Positions 19,559-28,478 of a DNA stretch of 64,000 nt are shown piece by piece. Numbering within the stretch: position 1 is the first letter of the stretch; each line of letters starts with the position of its first letter. The DNA comes from Candidatus Thiovulum stygium. GTDB lineage: Bacteria; Campylobacterota; Campylobacteria; Campylobacterales; Thiovulaceae. The position numbers were made by a program, and so were the translations under genes. A model generated the notes under the pieces. It ran no database searches, was not told the DNA's origin, and was given only the letters and a program-made list of their open reading frames with translations. The DNA lies in NCBI GenBank assembly GCA_021582295.1, contig CP091137.1:398970-462969 (forward strand), given 5' to 3'.

Positions 19559-20788
19559 TTAATATTTCAGCAGCTTTTGAAAAACGTGGAAACGATAAGT
19601 CCGAAGTCGATTTTGCCCAGTGTACTTCGTTCCATTCGAATTTGGGTGTTTATGGATATGCCTACCGTGACTTCGGATTCTATCGTGTTTCCCTACGTTT
19701 TTCGTGCGCATTTCAGCAGCTTCAATTGCATTTGTTCCATCAAGTCTAACTATAACTGGAACATTAACTTGAGTGATTTTTGTAGCTTCAAGAATACCAT
19801 TTGCAACTCGATCGCATCTAACGATTCCACCGAAAATATTTACAAAAATAGCTTTAACATTTGGATCTTTTAAAATAATTTCAAAACCTTTTGCAACTGT
19901 TTGAGGATTAGCACCACCGCCAACATCAAGGAAATTTGCTGGTTGCCCACCTTCATGTTTAATAATATCCATAGTTGCCATAGCAAGACCAGCACCATTA
20001 ACCATACAACCGACATTTCCGTCAAGTTTTACATAACTTAAATTACTAGCTTTTGCTTCAATTTCAGTTGGATGTTCTTCAGATAAATCTCGCATAGCTT
20101 CGATACTTGGATGTCGATATAAAGCATTATCATCAAAGCCAACTTTTCCGTCAAGAGCAATAAATTCACCTTTACCAGTTTTAACAAGTGGATTAATTTC
20201 GATCATATCAACATCATTTTCGATATAAACTCGATATAAAGCAGAAGCAAATTTAATAAAATGTTTCATTTCGTCACCACTTAAACCTAAACCAAAAGCT
20301 AAATTTCTACCGTGAAAACCTTGAAAACCGATAGTTGGATCAATAGCAACTTTTACGATTTTTTCAGGATGATTTTTAGCAACTTCTTCAATTTCCATTC
20401 CGCCTTCTGTTGAAGCCATCATAACAGGCATTTCTTTAGCTCGATCGAGAACCATTCCTAAATAATATTCTCGTTTAATATCAGCACCTTCTTCAATATA
20501 AATTTTTTGAACTAATTTACCTTCAGAACCTGTTTGATGTGTAACAAGAGTCATTCCGAGAATTTTTTCAGACCAACTTTTAACCTCATCGAGAGAACGA
20601 GCAAGTTTAACACCGCCACCAAGACCTCGACCACCAGCATGAATTTGAGCTTTAACAACCCAAATTTTGCCACCTAATTCTTCAGCATTTTTAACAGCTT
20701 CTTCAACAGAAAAGGCAACTTTACCTCTTGGAGTTGGAACTCCATACTTTTTAAAAAGCTCTTTTGCTTGATATTCATGAATATTCAT
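19559..20788 (-). CDS. sucC: Succinyl-CoA synthetase beta subunit, 3' end replaced by MITE read-through
   Basis: The ADP-forming beta subunit of succinyl-CoA synthetase, an ATP-grasp enzyme. It begins with [25 protein letters not shown] and is canonical through [12 protein letters not shown] and [13 protein letters not shown]. It then changes abruptly to a basic tail encoded by an inserted 133-bp element. The normal ending ([16 protein letters not shown] and so on) still exists beyond the insertion, in frame, down to a stop at 19476, so the ancestral gene was 19476-20788. About 36 native residues are lost and about 43 foreign ones gained. Whether the enzyme still works is unknown. Confidence 0.92.
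   Translation of the reverse strand: MNIHEYQAKELFKKYGVPTPRGKVAFSVEEAVKNAEELGGKIWVVKAQIHAGGRGLGGGVKLARSLDEVKSWSEKILGMTLVTHQTGSEGKLVQKIYIEEGADIKREYYLGMVLDRAKEMPVMMASTEGGMEIEEVAKNHPEKIVKVAIDPTIGFQGFHGRNLAFGLGLSGDEMKHFIKFASALYRVYIENDVDMIEINPLVKTGKGEFIALDGKVGFDDNALYRHPSIEAMRDLSEEHPTEIEAKASNLSYVKLDGNVGCMVNGAGLAMATMDIIKHEGGQPANFLDVGGGANPQTVAKGFEIILKDPNVKAIFVNIFGGIVRCDRVANGILEATKITQVNVPVIVRLDGTNAIEAAEMRTKNVGKHDRIRSHGRHIHKHPNSNGTKYTGQNRLRTYRFHVFQKLLKY
19564..19722. mobile_element. MITE-like insertion (19577-19709) with 13-bp target duplication
   Basis: Direct repeats ATTTCAGCAGCTT occur at 19564-19576 and 19710-19722, and removing one copy plus the 133 bp between restores a normal sucC. The inserted DNA has imperfect terminal inverted repeats: the left end reads GAAAAACGTGGAAACGATA then TCCGAAGTC, and the right end reversed reads GAAAAACGTAGGGAAACACG then ATAGAATCCGAAGTC. 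It carries no transposase, so a partner element would have mobilised it. Base composition is clearly richer in GC than its surroundings. Confidence 0.8.
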
Positions 20789-21289
20789 TAAGAAAGACTC
20801 CTCTTGAGATTTTGATTAATTTGTCTTATTTTAGCAAAAACAAATCTAAAAATTTTGATATTTTAGTTGAGTTTGTGAAAAGAAATCACTCTGTGTATAT
20901 TTTAGCAACAAATTTAATAGTTCTTGAGACTTTATCAAATATAGATATATTTAGAAAATATTAAGTTTGTAATCTACATCTAAATTTTAGAATAAAAGGT
21001 GAAAATTAATAAAGTTAAATTTAATAAAAATTCTAATAAAATTTTCATAGTTAAAAATGATGAGGTTGTTAATATATAATTTTTTATTTAGCTATTTCAA
21101 TAAATATTCCATTTAATTTATATTTTACTGCTTATAATTGAACTAAAATTCAGTTGCCAAAACCAAAACAAAAATTTCCACATTTTGCTAAAATACTATC
21201 TGAAGCTTAAAAATATTCATTGATTTGTTTATATAAACATTTTAAATGCTGAATATTTTGCTAAAAAATTTTTTTTAGGAGAGTTAAGA
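20789..21289. other. 501-bp divergent intergenic region between sucC and the porin gene
   Basis: On the minus strand it holds the sucC ribosome site (AGAGGAG about 8 bp before the start). A short plus-strand frame ends at 20964 (hydrophobic, VYILATNLIVLE) without ribosome site or known family; it may be a relic. One GATGAGGT copy lies at 21059. A perfect 14-bp palindrome, TGTTTATATAAACA, at 21226-21239 overlaps the likely porin -10 region and may be an operator. The porin ribosome site is TTAGGAGAG at about 21274. Confidence 0.5.
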
Positions 21290-22597
21290 ATGAAAAAATC
21301 TCTTTTACTAATTCCTGTAGCAATTACCTCATCAAATTTAGTTTTATCAGCTAATCCAGTAGTTAATATGTTTGAAAAAGGTAAAGTTAGCGGTGAATGG
21401 CGAACATTTTATATCGATCGAGATCGACATGGAAGCATAGGCAATAATCAACAAGATACAAATGGTTTATCAACTGGTGGTTATTTAAAATATGAGACTG
21501 GAAAATTAGGAGGTGTTTCAACTGGTATGGCTTTTTATACAACTAATCCACTTGATTCAAATCCATCTCATCGAGATCCAACTTTATCAAATGATAATAA
21601 AGAGGGTTATACAATTCTTGGTGAAGCATATCTTCAATATGACAGTCCAACTGGAAATATGATTAAAATTGGTCGTCAAAAACTTGATACACCTCTTGCA
21701 GGTTCAGATGATGTAAGAATGTTACCAAACTTATTTGAAGCTCTTGTTTTAAAAACAGACCATATTGAAAAATCAACTCTTATTCTTGCTCATGTTAGTC
21801 GTTTTGCTGCAGGTTCTTTCTCAAATGCTTATCCTCAAGTTGGAGGAGCTTTATCTTTTGGTTATGGTTTAAATAATGATAGTGGAATATTTATGAATAT
21901 GGGCGAATATGCAGTTGGCGAAAAAACAAAAGGTGTTTCTGCGCTTGGTTTTATGAGTTCATTAATTCCAAATACTAAATTAACAGTTTGGGACTATTTT
22001 GCTCATGATATTTTAAATGCAATTTATGCAAAAGTTGAAATATCTAAAACTATTGGTAATGTTGTTCCAATGTTTTCAGCTCAATATATCTCTGAAAAAA
22101 ATACTGGAGATAAACTTGGTGGCAAAATAGATAGTAACTATTATGATGTTCAAGTTGGCGGAAAAATAGGTTCTTGGAATGCTTCAACTAGTTTTTCTCA
22201 AACAGGTTCAAATAGTAGTGGTAGTGGCAAAAATGGTGCAATTCTTTCACCTTGGGGCGGTATACCATCATTTACTCGAGGAATGGTTACTCGACATCAA
22301 TTTCTTGAAGATACTCGAGCTTTTAAATTTTCAACTGGTTATAACTTTCAAAAAGAGACTGGACATAATGTATCTTTAAATGCTTATTATGCAACTTACT
22401 CAATGGGTGATAAAAATGCTTATGTAACTGGAAATAGTTGGACAACTATTGAAAGCGGTTTTGATCTAATTTATGCTCCAACTGATAACTTATCATTTAG
22501 ATTACGAGGAAATTATCCTGCTGATTTAAAAGAAGATGCTTCTGGAAATACTCTTGACTGGAGTGAAACTCGCTTTATTACAAGCTACAAATTCTAA
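21290..22597 (+). CDS. OprD-family outer-membrane porin
   Basis: A 435-residue outer-membrane channel with an N-terminal signal peptide (cleavage likely after LSA, about residue 20). It shows OprD-family motifs in the first barrel strands (VSGEWRTFYIDRDR, LGEAYLQYDSPTGNMIKIGRQKLDTPLAGSDDVRMLPNLFEA) and ends with a terminal aromatic (ETRFITSYKF). Such porins are abundant in Campylobacterota and admit small nutrients; the substrate is unknown. It has its own promoter region and a strong terminator downstream. Confidence 0.88.
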   Translation: MKKSLLLIPVAITSSNLVLSANPVVNMFEKGKVSGEWRTFYIDRDRHGSIGNNQQDTNGLSTGGYLKYETGKLGGVSTGMAFYTTNPLDSNPSHRDPTLSNDNKEGYTILGEAYLQYDSPTGNMIKIGRQKLDTPLAGSDDVRMLPNLFEALVLKTDHIEKSTLILAHVSRFAAGSFSNAYPQVGGALSFGYGLNNDSGIFMNMGEYAVGEKTKGVSALGFMSSLIPNTKLTVWDYFAHDILNAIYAKVEISKTIGNVVPMFSAQYISEKNTGDKLGGKIDSNYYDVQVGGKIGSWNASTSFSQTGSNSSGSGKNGAILSPWGGIPSFTRGMVTRHQFLEDTRAFKFSTGYNFQKETGHNVSLNAYYATYSMGDKNAYVTGNSWTTIESGFDLIYAPTDNLSFRLRGNYPADLKEDASGNTLDWSETRFITSYKF

Positions 22598-22615
22598 AAA
22601 TAGGTAAGTTTCAAA

Positions 22616-22720
22616 ATGAATATTGACTTGGTAAAAAAGATAAAGAAAGCTTTGAAGCCCAAAATATTCGATGTCAAACTGGTATCGAAGCCGATTGATC
22701 TGTTTCTTACTAAAATTTAA
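22616..22720 (+). CDS. Possible 34-residue basic peptide
   Basis: An ATG frame 18 bp after the porin encodes a Lys-rich peptide (DLVKKIKKALKPK...) ending before the terminator. A GGTAAG run gives a weak ribosome site. I recognise no family; it may be a gene relic. Confidence 0.25.
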   Translation: MNIDLVKKIKKALKPKIFDVKLVSKPIDLFLTKI

Positions 22721-22755
22721 ATATAATAAATTTATTTAAAATATAAATTTATTAT

Positions 22756-22795
22756 AAATTCTCTTTTGATTAATTTTAAAAAGAGAATTTTTTTA
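22756..22795 (+). terminator. Rho-independent terminator after the porin gene
   Basis: AAATTCTCTTTT (22756-22767) and AAAAGAGAATTT (22779-22790) pair perfectly around an 11-nt loop and are followed by a T run, the classic intrinsic terminator layout. Confidence 0.85.
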
Positions 22796-22895
22796 ATAAA
22801 TATGCTTTTTTTCAAAATGAAATAAATATAACAAAATCAAAAATATAAAATTATTAATATTTTTGTATTAATTTAATAAAAATGGAGCTACTTTG

Positions 22896-24176
22896 ATGGA
22901 AGAAATTCAAACCTCATCACTAATATCCACTTTAATCTCCATAGATCCGCCAAATATTATATTTACAGTTTTAACTATAATTTTAGTAATAACCGAACTA
23001 ATTACCAAAAAAGATCTCAAAGGACAAATTATAAGTCTCGGAGTTCTTGGAACTTTTGTCGGAATATTTATCGGTCTCCAAGATTTCGATCCCACAAATA
23101 TGAAAAATAGTGTCAATGAAGTTTTAATAGGCTTAAAAACAGCTTTTGCAACTTCAATTTTAGGAATGGGTAGTGCAATTTTTTTAAGTATTTATCAAAA
23201 AATTCGCGACCAAATTTCAGATGATAATAAAACTGAAACAGAACTTTTATCAGATATTAGTTCTAGACTTGCTACTATCGATTCAACTCTATCTTTTTTA
23301 CCTCGTCTCGATAATTCTGCTCTTGTAATTAAATTAGAGGCTCTTTTAAAAAAGAATCTCGGTGGTTCATCTGGTTTTCAAGATGGCGACACTATTCAAA
23401 TTTTAAAAGATATTAAAAAAGGTCAATTTGAAATTCGCGATTCTATTGATTTAGCAACTCAAGAACTCTCTAAAAATGCTTCTGAAGAAATTATAAAAGC
23501 ATTGCAAAAAGTAATAATAGATTTTAATAGTAAATTAACTGAACAATTTGGCAGTAATTTTGTAAGATTAAATGATGCTGTTTTTAAATTAGTTGAATGG
23601 CAAAATAATTATAAAACTCATCTTGAAGAAATGCAATTAAAATTACATTTTGCTACTAGTTCGATAGAACAAGCTAAAGAAAGTATGTTAGCCATCGAAA
23701 AAGCAAATCGTGAAGTTTTAAGTTTATATGCTAATTTATCTAAAACTTTAGAAGGTTATAAAAATGAGAGTGATAGATTAGCTGAAAATCTTGATAAATT
23801 TGTTGCCATTGCCCCAAAAGCAACAGAATTATTTACTAAAATGGATAGCGAATTTAAAGCAATTACTGAAAGTTTTAGAGAATTAACTTTGACAATTCTT
23901 GAAGGCAATCGATTACAAGGTGAAAGTTTCTCAAAAACAGGTGAAACAGTTTCGGAATCATTGGGTCGAGCCAGTGAATCACTTGAACGACAACGATACG
24001 AAATTGGAGTTATAACAAACCATTTTAGACTTTTAGGCGAACAAGTTCCAGAAGCCTTAAGAGTTTCACTTGATGAATTAAATCATGGTTTAACAATGAT
24101 TACAGCAAAATTCAAACGAGATTATGAAGATATGATATATACTCAAAGAGAAAGAATAAATGAAACACGATTCTGA
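22896..24176 (+). CDS. ZorA-like MotA/TolQ/ExbB-family motor protein
   Basis: A 426-residue inner-membrane protein (ATG 22896, after TGGAG; a TTG one codon earlier is less likely). Three membrane segments lie at about 10-35, 43-66 and 77-104, and the second and third (SLGVLGTFVGIFIGL, LKTAFATSILGMGSAIFL) carry the MotA/TolQ channel signature. The rest (to 426) is a long, charged coiled-coil-like tail, as in ZorA of Zorya anti-phage systems. The stop overlaps the start of a ZorB-like gene by 17 bp, so the pair is coupled. No zorC, zorD or zorE gene follows. A proton- or sodium-driven motor is inferred. Confidence 0.78.
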   Translation: MEEIQTSSLISTLISIDPPNIIFTVLTIILVITELITKKDLKGQIISLGVLGTFVGIFIGLQDFDPTNMKNSVNEVLIGLKTAFATSILGMGSAIFLSIYQKIRDQISDDNKTETELLSDISSRLATIDSTLSFLPRLDNSALVIKLEALLKKNLGGSSGFQDGDTIQILKDIKKGQFEIRDSIDLATQELSKNASEEIIKALQKVIIDFNSKLTEQFGSNFVRLNDAVFKLVEWQNNYKTHLEEMQLKLHFATSSIEQAKESMLAIEKANREVLSLYANLSKTLEGYKNESDRLAENLDKFVAIAPKATELFTKMDSEFKAITESFRELTLTILEGNRLQGESFSKTGETVSESLGRASESLERQRYEIGVITNHFRLLGEQVPEALRVSLDELNHGLTMITAKFKRDYEDMIYTQRERINETRF

Positions 24177-24843
24177 TCAATGGGTCTCGATATCAGATTT
24201 AATGTCAGGCTTAATGCTAGTATTTTTATTTGTTTCGATTGGCTATATGATTGAAGTTGAATCTGAACGAGAAAAGATGCAAAATATCGTATTAGCTTAT
24301 AAACAGAATCAACTTGATCTAAATAAAGCTTTACATGATGAATTTGGTAAAGATTTAAGTTCATGGAATGCTGAAATTCTTGAAAATAATAGTTTTAGAT
24401 TTCGTGATCCTGAAATGCTTTTTGAAGTTGGTCGTAGTGATTTGCGAGAAAAATTTAAAAATATACTTTCGAATTTTTTTCCAAGATATATAAAAATTTT
24501 AAATGATAATCGTTTTAAAGATGAGGTCGAAGAGATTCGTATTGAAGGACATACCTCATCAAATTGGACTTCAACATCGCTATTAAATGAAAGATATATT
24601 CATAATGCAAAATTATCTCAAGATCGAGCTTTTTATGTTCTTGATTACTGCTTTAATTTAAAAACGATGAATGATAAAAGTGAATGGCTTATAAAATTAC
24701 TTCGAGCAAATGGAGTCTCATTTGCAAATCCTGTTTTTAAAAATGGGGTTGAAAATGTTGAACAATCTCGACGAGTCGAATTTAGAGTTATTACAAAAGT
24801 TGAATCAAAAATAGCTGATATATTAAACACAATTGAAAAATAA
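24160..24843 (+). CDS. ZorB-like OmpA/MotB-domain stator protein
   Basis: A 227-residue protein with a single N-terminal membrane segment (SISDLMSGLMLVFLFVSIGYM) containing Asp13, the position of the ion-conducting Asp in MotB and ZorB. A short linker leads to an OmpA-like peptidoglycan-binding domain (about 75-215) with IRIEGHTSS, LSQDRAFYVLDYC and SRRVEFRV. It overlaps the ZorA-like gene and is followed by a hairpin. It should pair with the upstream protein as a cell-wall-anchored stator. Zorya-like defence is one hypothesis; another wall-anchored motor function is possible. Confidence 0.8.
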   Translation: MKHDSDQWVSISDLMSGLMLVFLFVSIGYMIEVESEREKMQNIVLAYKQNQLDLNKALHDEFGKDLSSWNAEILENNSFRFRDPEMLFEVGRSDLREKFKNILSNFFPRYIKILNDNRFKDEVEEIRIEGHTSSNWTSTSLLNERYIHNAKLSQDRAFYVLDYCFNLKTMNDKSEWLIKLLRANGVSFANPVFKNGVENVEQSRRVEFRVITKVESKIADILNTIEK

Positions 24844-24862
24844 TTCAATAATTTTTTAAAGA

Positions 24863-24889
24863 TTTCTCGCTCTATTTAAGTGCGGGAAA
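24863..24889 (+). terminator. Hairpin after the ZorAB-like pair
   Basis: TTTCTCGC (24863-24870) and GCGGGAAA (24882-24889) form an 8-bp stem with one G-T pair, with a loop containing ATTTAAGT. Similar hairpins occur at 56023 and 59160. Confidence 0.55.
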
Positions 24890-24963
24890 CTTCTACAAGT
24901 TTTTACAATTTAAGCAAACTATTTTTTAACTATTTTTTAATTTTAAATATAAAACATATATGT

Positions 24964-24993
24964 TATAATTTAATAGATTTTTAATAAATCTAT
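24964..24993 (+). promoter_or_regulatory. Promoter and leader hairpin of terD
   Basis: A TATAAT -10 box (24964-24969) lies about 45 bp before terD. It is followed by a perfect inverted repeat ATAGATTT-TTAAT-AAATCTAT (24973-24993), and then TTTTTTAGGA as ribosome site. The hairpin would form at the very start of the transcript or serve as an operator. Confidence 0.5.
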
Positions 24994-25015
24994 AATTTAT
25001 TTTTTAGGAATATAA

Positions 25016-25591
25016 ATGGCAGTTTCATTGGCAAAAGGTGGAAATGTTTCTCTCTCAAAAGAGGCTCCAGGATTAACAAACATTTTGATCGGTTTGGGTT
25101 GGGACATTCGAGTTACAGATGGCAGTGCTTTTGATTTAGATGCAAGTATTTTTTTACTCGGTAAAGATGGCAAAGTTCGAAATGACAAAGATTTTATCTT
25201 TTACAATAATTTAAAATCTATTGATGGTTCAGTTGAACATCTTGGCGATAATTTAACTGGTATTGGCGACGGTGATGATGAAGCTATCAAAGTAGCTTTA
25301 ACAAAAGTTAGCTCTGATATTGAAAAAATTATAGTTACTGCAACAATTCATGAAGCTCAAGTTCGAAAACAAAATTTCGGAATGGTCAAAAATGCCTATA
25401 TTCGAGTTCTAAATAATGATAATAAAGTTGAAATCGTCAAATTCGATTTAAGCGAAGATGTTAGCACCGAAGTTGCAATGATTTTCGGTGAAGTTTATAG
25501 ACATAATAGCGATTGGAAATTTAGAGCAGTTGGTCAAGGTTTTAAAGATGGCTTATATGCACTTTGCAAAAATTTCGGAGTTAATATTTAA
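25016..25591 (+). CDS. terD: TerD-family stress protein
   Basis: A 191-residue TerD/TerE/CABP protein, a calcium-binding fold linked to tellurite, phage and chemical stress responses. It shows the canonical motifs: a start like [28 protein letters not shown], then [26 protein letters not shown] with the acidic Ca-binding cluster, and [20 protein letters not shown] near the C terminus. It has its own promoter and ends 3 bp before the next gene, a TerD-vWA fusion. No TerC, TerB, TerA or TerZ is seen nearby. Confidence 0.93.
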   Translation: MAVSLAKGGNVSLSKEAPGLTNILIGLGWDIRVTDGSAFDLDASIFLLGKDGKVRNDKDFIFYNNLKSIDGSVEHLGDNLTGIGDGDDEAIKVALTKVSSDIEKIIVTATIHEAQVRKQNFGMVKNAYIRVLNNDNKVEIVKFDLSEDVSTEVAMIFGEVYRHNSDWKFRAVGQGFKDGLYALCKNFGVNI

Positions 25592-25594
25592 TTA

Positions 25595-26881
25595 ATGCAA
25601 GAAATGATTCAAGGCGAAAAAATTAAATTACAAGATTTAAAGAATATAAATATAGAAATATTTATTGATTCAAGTTTAACAATAGATATATCATGTTTTG
25701 GAGTCGATCAAAATGATAAATTATCTGATGATCGATATTTTATATTTTATAATCAAACAACTTCGCCTAATCGAGAAATTATTAATAAAAAAAATGGCAA
25801 TAGTGAAATCTTTGAAATTAAACTTAATTTATTGCCAAATTTTATTAATAAACTTGTATTTGTTGCAACAATTGACGGCAATGGTGAATTTTCTAAAATT
25901 AGAAATTCGTATCTGAAACTATTTGATGTTGGTTTAATTTTAAATAAAGAACTTTATAAATTTAATTTTAGTGGTTCAACTTTTGATAAAGAAAAAGCGA
26001 TAATAATTGCTGAAATTTATAAAAAAGATAATATTTGGAGATTGAACAATGTTGGTCAAGGTTTTAATGGCGGACTTTCAGCTTTATTAAAACATTTTGG
26101 CGGTGAAGAGAAAAATGAGACTTCATCACAGGCTCAAACGACAAATAAATCTAGCAAAACTGTATCTTTAGATAAAAAAGTAATGTTAGAAAAAAGAGTC
26201 GAAAAAGAAGCTCCGCAACTTGTTAATTTAACAAAATCGTTTATTGTTTCGCTTGAGAAAAAAGCTGACTTGAAAGATATTACTGTTCGAGTAGCTCTTG
26301 TTCTTGATATTTCTGGTTCAATGACTGGTCAATATAGGCGAGGTGATGTTCAACTTGTTGTTGATAAAGTTATGCCAATTGCTCTATATTTTGATGATAA
26401 TGGTGAAATTGAGACTTGGGCTTTTGCCTGTAAATCGAAAAGACTCTCATCAGTTCAGACTTCAAATATTTTAAATTATATTAAAAAAGACTCTGATGGT
26501 TGGGAAAAATGGGCATCGCAACTTGGTGGCGGAAATAACGAACCTGTTGTTATGCAAGATGTTTTTAACTTTTATAAAAGCACTAATATTCCTGTTTTTG
26601 TAATTTTTATCAGCGATGGTGGAGTTGGTTACGATGATCAAATCAAAAACTTACTTATACAATATTCAAAGTTTCCAATATTTTGGCAATTTGTCGGTAT
26701 CGGTGGTGGTAATTACGGTATTTTGCAACAACTTGATACATTAAAAGATCGTTATGTAGATAATTGTAACTTTTTCTCTTTAGACAATATTAAAAGTGTT
26801 TCAGATACTCAACTTTATGATCTTTTACTCAATGAATTACCTTCTTGGTTAAATAATCCAAAAGTTAAGAAAATGATATAA
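25595..26881 (+). CDS. TerF-like protein: degenerate TerD domain fused to von Willebrand A domain
   Basis: A 428-residue cytoplasmic protein. Residues about 10-175 are a diverged TerD domain (IDISCFGVD, IIAEIYKKDNIWRLNNVGQGFNGGL); a linker with Ser, Thr and Lys follows. The C-terminal vWA domain (about 220-425) has a complete MIDAS-type DISGSMTG loop near residue 238 and VFVIFISDGG. This is the architecture of TerF. It lies 3 bp after terD and ends at a convergent terminator. In Ter systems vWA proteins are proposed to scaffold metal-dependent complexes; a link to the ZorAB-like motor is suggested only by adjacency. Confidence 0.88.
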   Translation: MQEMIQGEKIKLQDLKNINIEIFIDSSLTIDISCFGVDQNDKLSDDRYFIFYNQTTSPNREIINKKNGNSEIFEIKLNLLPNFINKLVFVATIDGNGEFSKIRNSYLKLFDVGLILNKELYKFNFSGSTFDKEKAIIIAEIYKKDNIWRLNNVGQGFNGGLSALLKHFGGEEKNETSSQAQTTNKSSKTVSLDKKVMLEKRVEKEAPQLVNLTKSFIVSLEKKADLKDITVRVALVLDISGSMTGQYRRGDVQLVVDKVMPIALYFDDNGEIETWAFACKSKRLSSVQTSNILNYIKKDSDGWEKWASQLGGGNNEPVVMQDVFNFYKSTNIPVFVIFISDGGVGYDDQIKNLLIQYSKFPIFWQFVGIGGGNYGILQQLDTLKDRYVDNCNFFSLDNIKSVSDTQLYDLLLNELPSWLNNPKVKKMI

Positions 26882-26894
26882 TATTTTATGTTTT

Positions 26895-26927
26895 TCAGAG
26901 TTTTAATTATATAAAGCGAAACTCTGA
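26895..26927. terminator. Convergent terminator
   Basis: TCAGAGTTT (26895-26903) and AAACTCTGA (26919-26927) form a perfect 9-bp stem between the TerF-like gene and the oppositely oriented DUF1566-like gene. Confidence 0.65.
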
Positions 26928-26934
26928 ATTAGAT

Positions 26935-27492
26935 TTAATTTTTATAAATACACATTAAATCTATTTCAGAACTTTTTTCACCAAAGTAGCCATAACCATC
27001 TTTTAAATAAATTCTCCAAGAATAATCTTTATTCTCTTTAAGTTCGGAATAACTCCAATAACGGCGATTAATATCTTCTTCACTAAAAATAAAAGATTCA
27101 GCATAATTGCTAATTTCCGAAAGTTCATTTTTTGATGGTAATCGCCATTTATAACCAAAATAATCTAAATTATTACATTCTTTAAGGCTATTTAGCCAAT
27201 TATATTTATTTTCTTGATTTATTAAAATTATGTAGTTTTTAACTTTATATTTTTTATATTTATGATCGCTAGTTTCTGAAAATCTATCAATGTTTTGAGA
27301 ACTATTTTGATATTTTGGATATATTTTTTCACTATTGGCTTGATGAATAACTGGAGTTGATGAAGTATAATTTTTAACTGATTCTTGAATAATAGGAGTA
27401 TCTTTATAATTTATCAATTTTTCTATTGAAATTTGCATAATTGTGCCAATAAAAGCAGTTGTAAAAATTCCAATTACTGTTTTCAACCACAT
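26935..27492 (-). CDS. Membrane-anchored DUF1566/Lcl C-terminal-like protein
   Basis: A 185-residue protein with one N-terminal membrane segment (TVIGIFTTAFIGTIMQISI), a low-complexity linker to about 100, and a C-terminal domain. WLNSLKECNNLDYFGYKWRLPSKNELSEI and RYWSYSELKENKDYSWRIYLKDGYG match the DUF1566/Lcl domain, a C-type-lectin-like fold found in surface proteins. It faces the periplasm by prediction. It is the last gene of a minus-strand run after the Dam-type methylase (24-bp gap). Its function is unknown. Confidence 0.65.
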   Translation of the reverse strand: MWLKTVIGIFTTAFIGTIMQISIEKLINYKDTPIIQESVKNYTSSTPVIHQANSEKIYPKYQNSSQNIDRFSETSDHKYKKYKVKNYIILINQENKYNWLNSLKECNNLDYFGYKWRLPSKNELSEISNYAESFIFSEEDINRRYWSYSELKENKDYSWRIYLKDGYGYFGEKSSEIDLMCIYKN

Positions 27493-27516
27493 CTTATTTT
27501 ATTCTCCTTTATTATT

Positions 27517-28419
27517 CTAATTCTTCTGATTTTTGGTATTAGTAATCAATAGTTCGGCTAGTTTTCCTCGTTTTTTTGCATTGGCATTCACCATTCTATT
27601 TGCAAAAACCCGCTTGATACTAAATTGCTCATACAAATCATCAAAAAAGTTATCGTCTGGATTAGCTCCTTTTACATCAGAATTACTTAAAATCAAAGTA
27701 TGACCAAGTGAATCAATCTTTTTACAAAAATTACTTAATCTTATTTGCTCTGAATCATCAAAATCTTCTTTTGCATAAGAATTAAAACTTGCGGTTTCAC
27801 TTATTGGCTTATACGGAGGGTCGAAATAAAAGAGACTGTTATTTGTCGTATATTTTAAGGTTTGCTCAAAATCGCCAGTTAAAATTTCTACTTTTTGCAA
27901 GAGTTTGCTATCAGCAAGAATTGTTTGTTCGTCACATATTTTAGGATTCGCATATCGTCCAAATGGAACATTGAAAAGCCCTTTACTATTTACACGATAT
28001 AAACCATTAAAACAAGTCCTATTTAAAAAGATAAATAATGCCGTATTCTCAACTGAATCAAGTGATTTTAGGTTAAATCTGTCTCTTTTACTCAAATAGT
28101 ATTCTTTTCGTTTTTCTTCATCCAATGGTAAATATTCATCTTGAATGCTTTGAAGATATTTAACTAATTCGGCAGGTGTCTCTTTAATTGTTTTATAAGC
28201 AGTTGTTAAATCAGAGTTTATATCATTTATAACTGCTTTTGTAATATTAGGGTATTTTTGTAAAATCCAGAATAAGACAGCTCCTCCACCAATGAATGGT
28301 TCTATGTAAGTAACATTGTCAAGCTCAGTAAAATTTTTAGGTAAAACCTTTTCAATATTTTTAATAAGTTGGGTTTTTCCACCAACCCACTTTATAAATG
28401 GTTTTGCTTTTATCGTCAT
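27517..28419 (-). CDS. dam: Dam-type (D12 class) N6-adenine DNA methyltransferase
   Basis: A 300-residue D12-class methyltransferase. The SAM site is FIKWVGGKTQL (8-18), followed by YIEPFIGGGAVLFW (the family FxGGGAV block), FLNRTCFNGLYRVN, and the catalytic DPPY at 200-203. This is the arrangement of Dam and DpnM, most of which methylate GATC; the specificity here is inferred. It lies 59 bp downstream of the ExbB/ExbD operon on the same strand and may be transcribed with it or from its own promoter. Confidence 0.92.
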   Translation of the reverse strand: MTIKAKPFIKWVGGKTQLIKNIEKVLPKNFTELDNVTYIEPFIGGGAVLFWILQKYPNITKAVINDINSDLTTAYKTIKETPAELVKYLQSIQDEYLPLDEEKRKEYYLSKRDRFNLKSLDSVENTALFIFLNRTCFNGLYRVNSKGLFNVPFGRYANPKICDEQTILADSKLLQKVEILTGDFEQTLKYTTNNSLFYFDPPYKPISETASFNSYAKEDFDDSEQIRLSNFCKKIDSLGHTLILSNSDVKGANPDDNFFDDLYEQFSIKRVFANRMVNANAKKRGKLAELLITNTKNQKN

Positions 28420-28478
28420 ATTTAATTTCTTTCTAATTAGTTTATTTGATTCTACACTAATTTATATCAAACAGCTTT

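Noticed and set aside
19577-19709. A CDS tail encoded by the MITE as a functional SucC domain
   Set aside because: The native SucC ending is preserved beyond the insertion and the direct repeats mark a recent transposition, so the tail is incidental.
22896-24843. Flagellar motor genes motA/motB
   Set aside because: The first protein has a long coiled tail and lacks the MotA cytoplasmic loop order. The second has the SDLMSGLM pattern of ZorB-like proteins, and no flagellar gene is adjacent.
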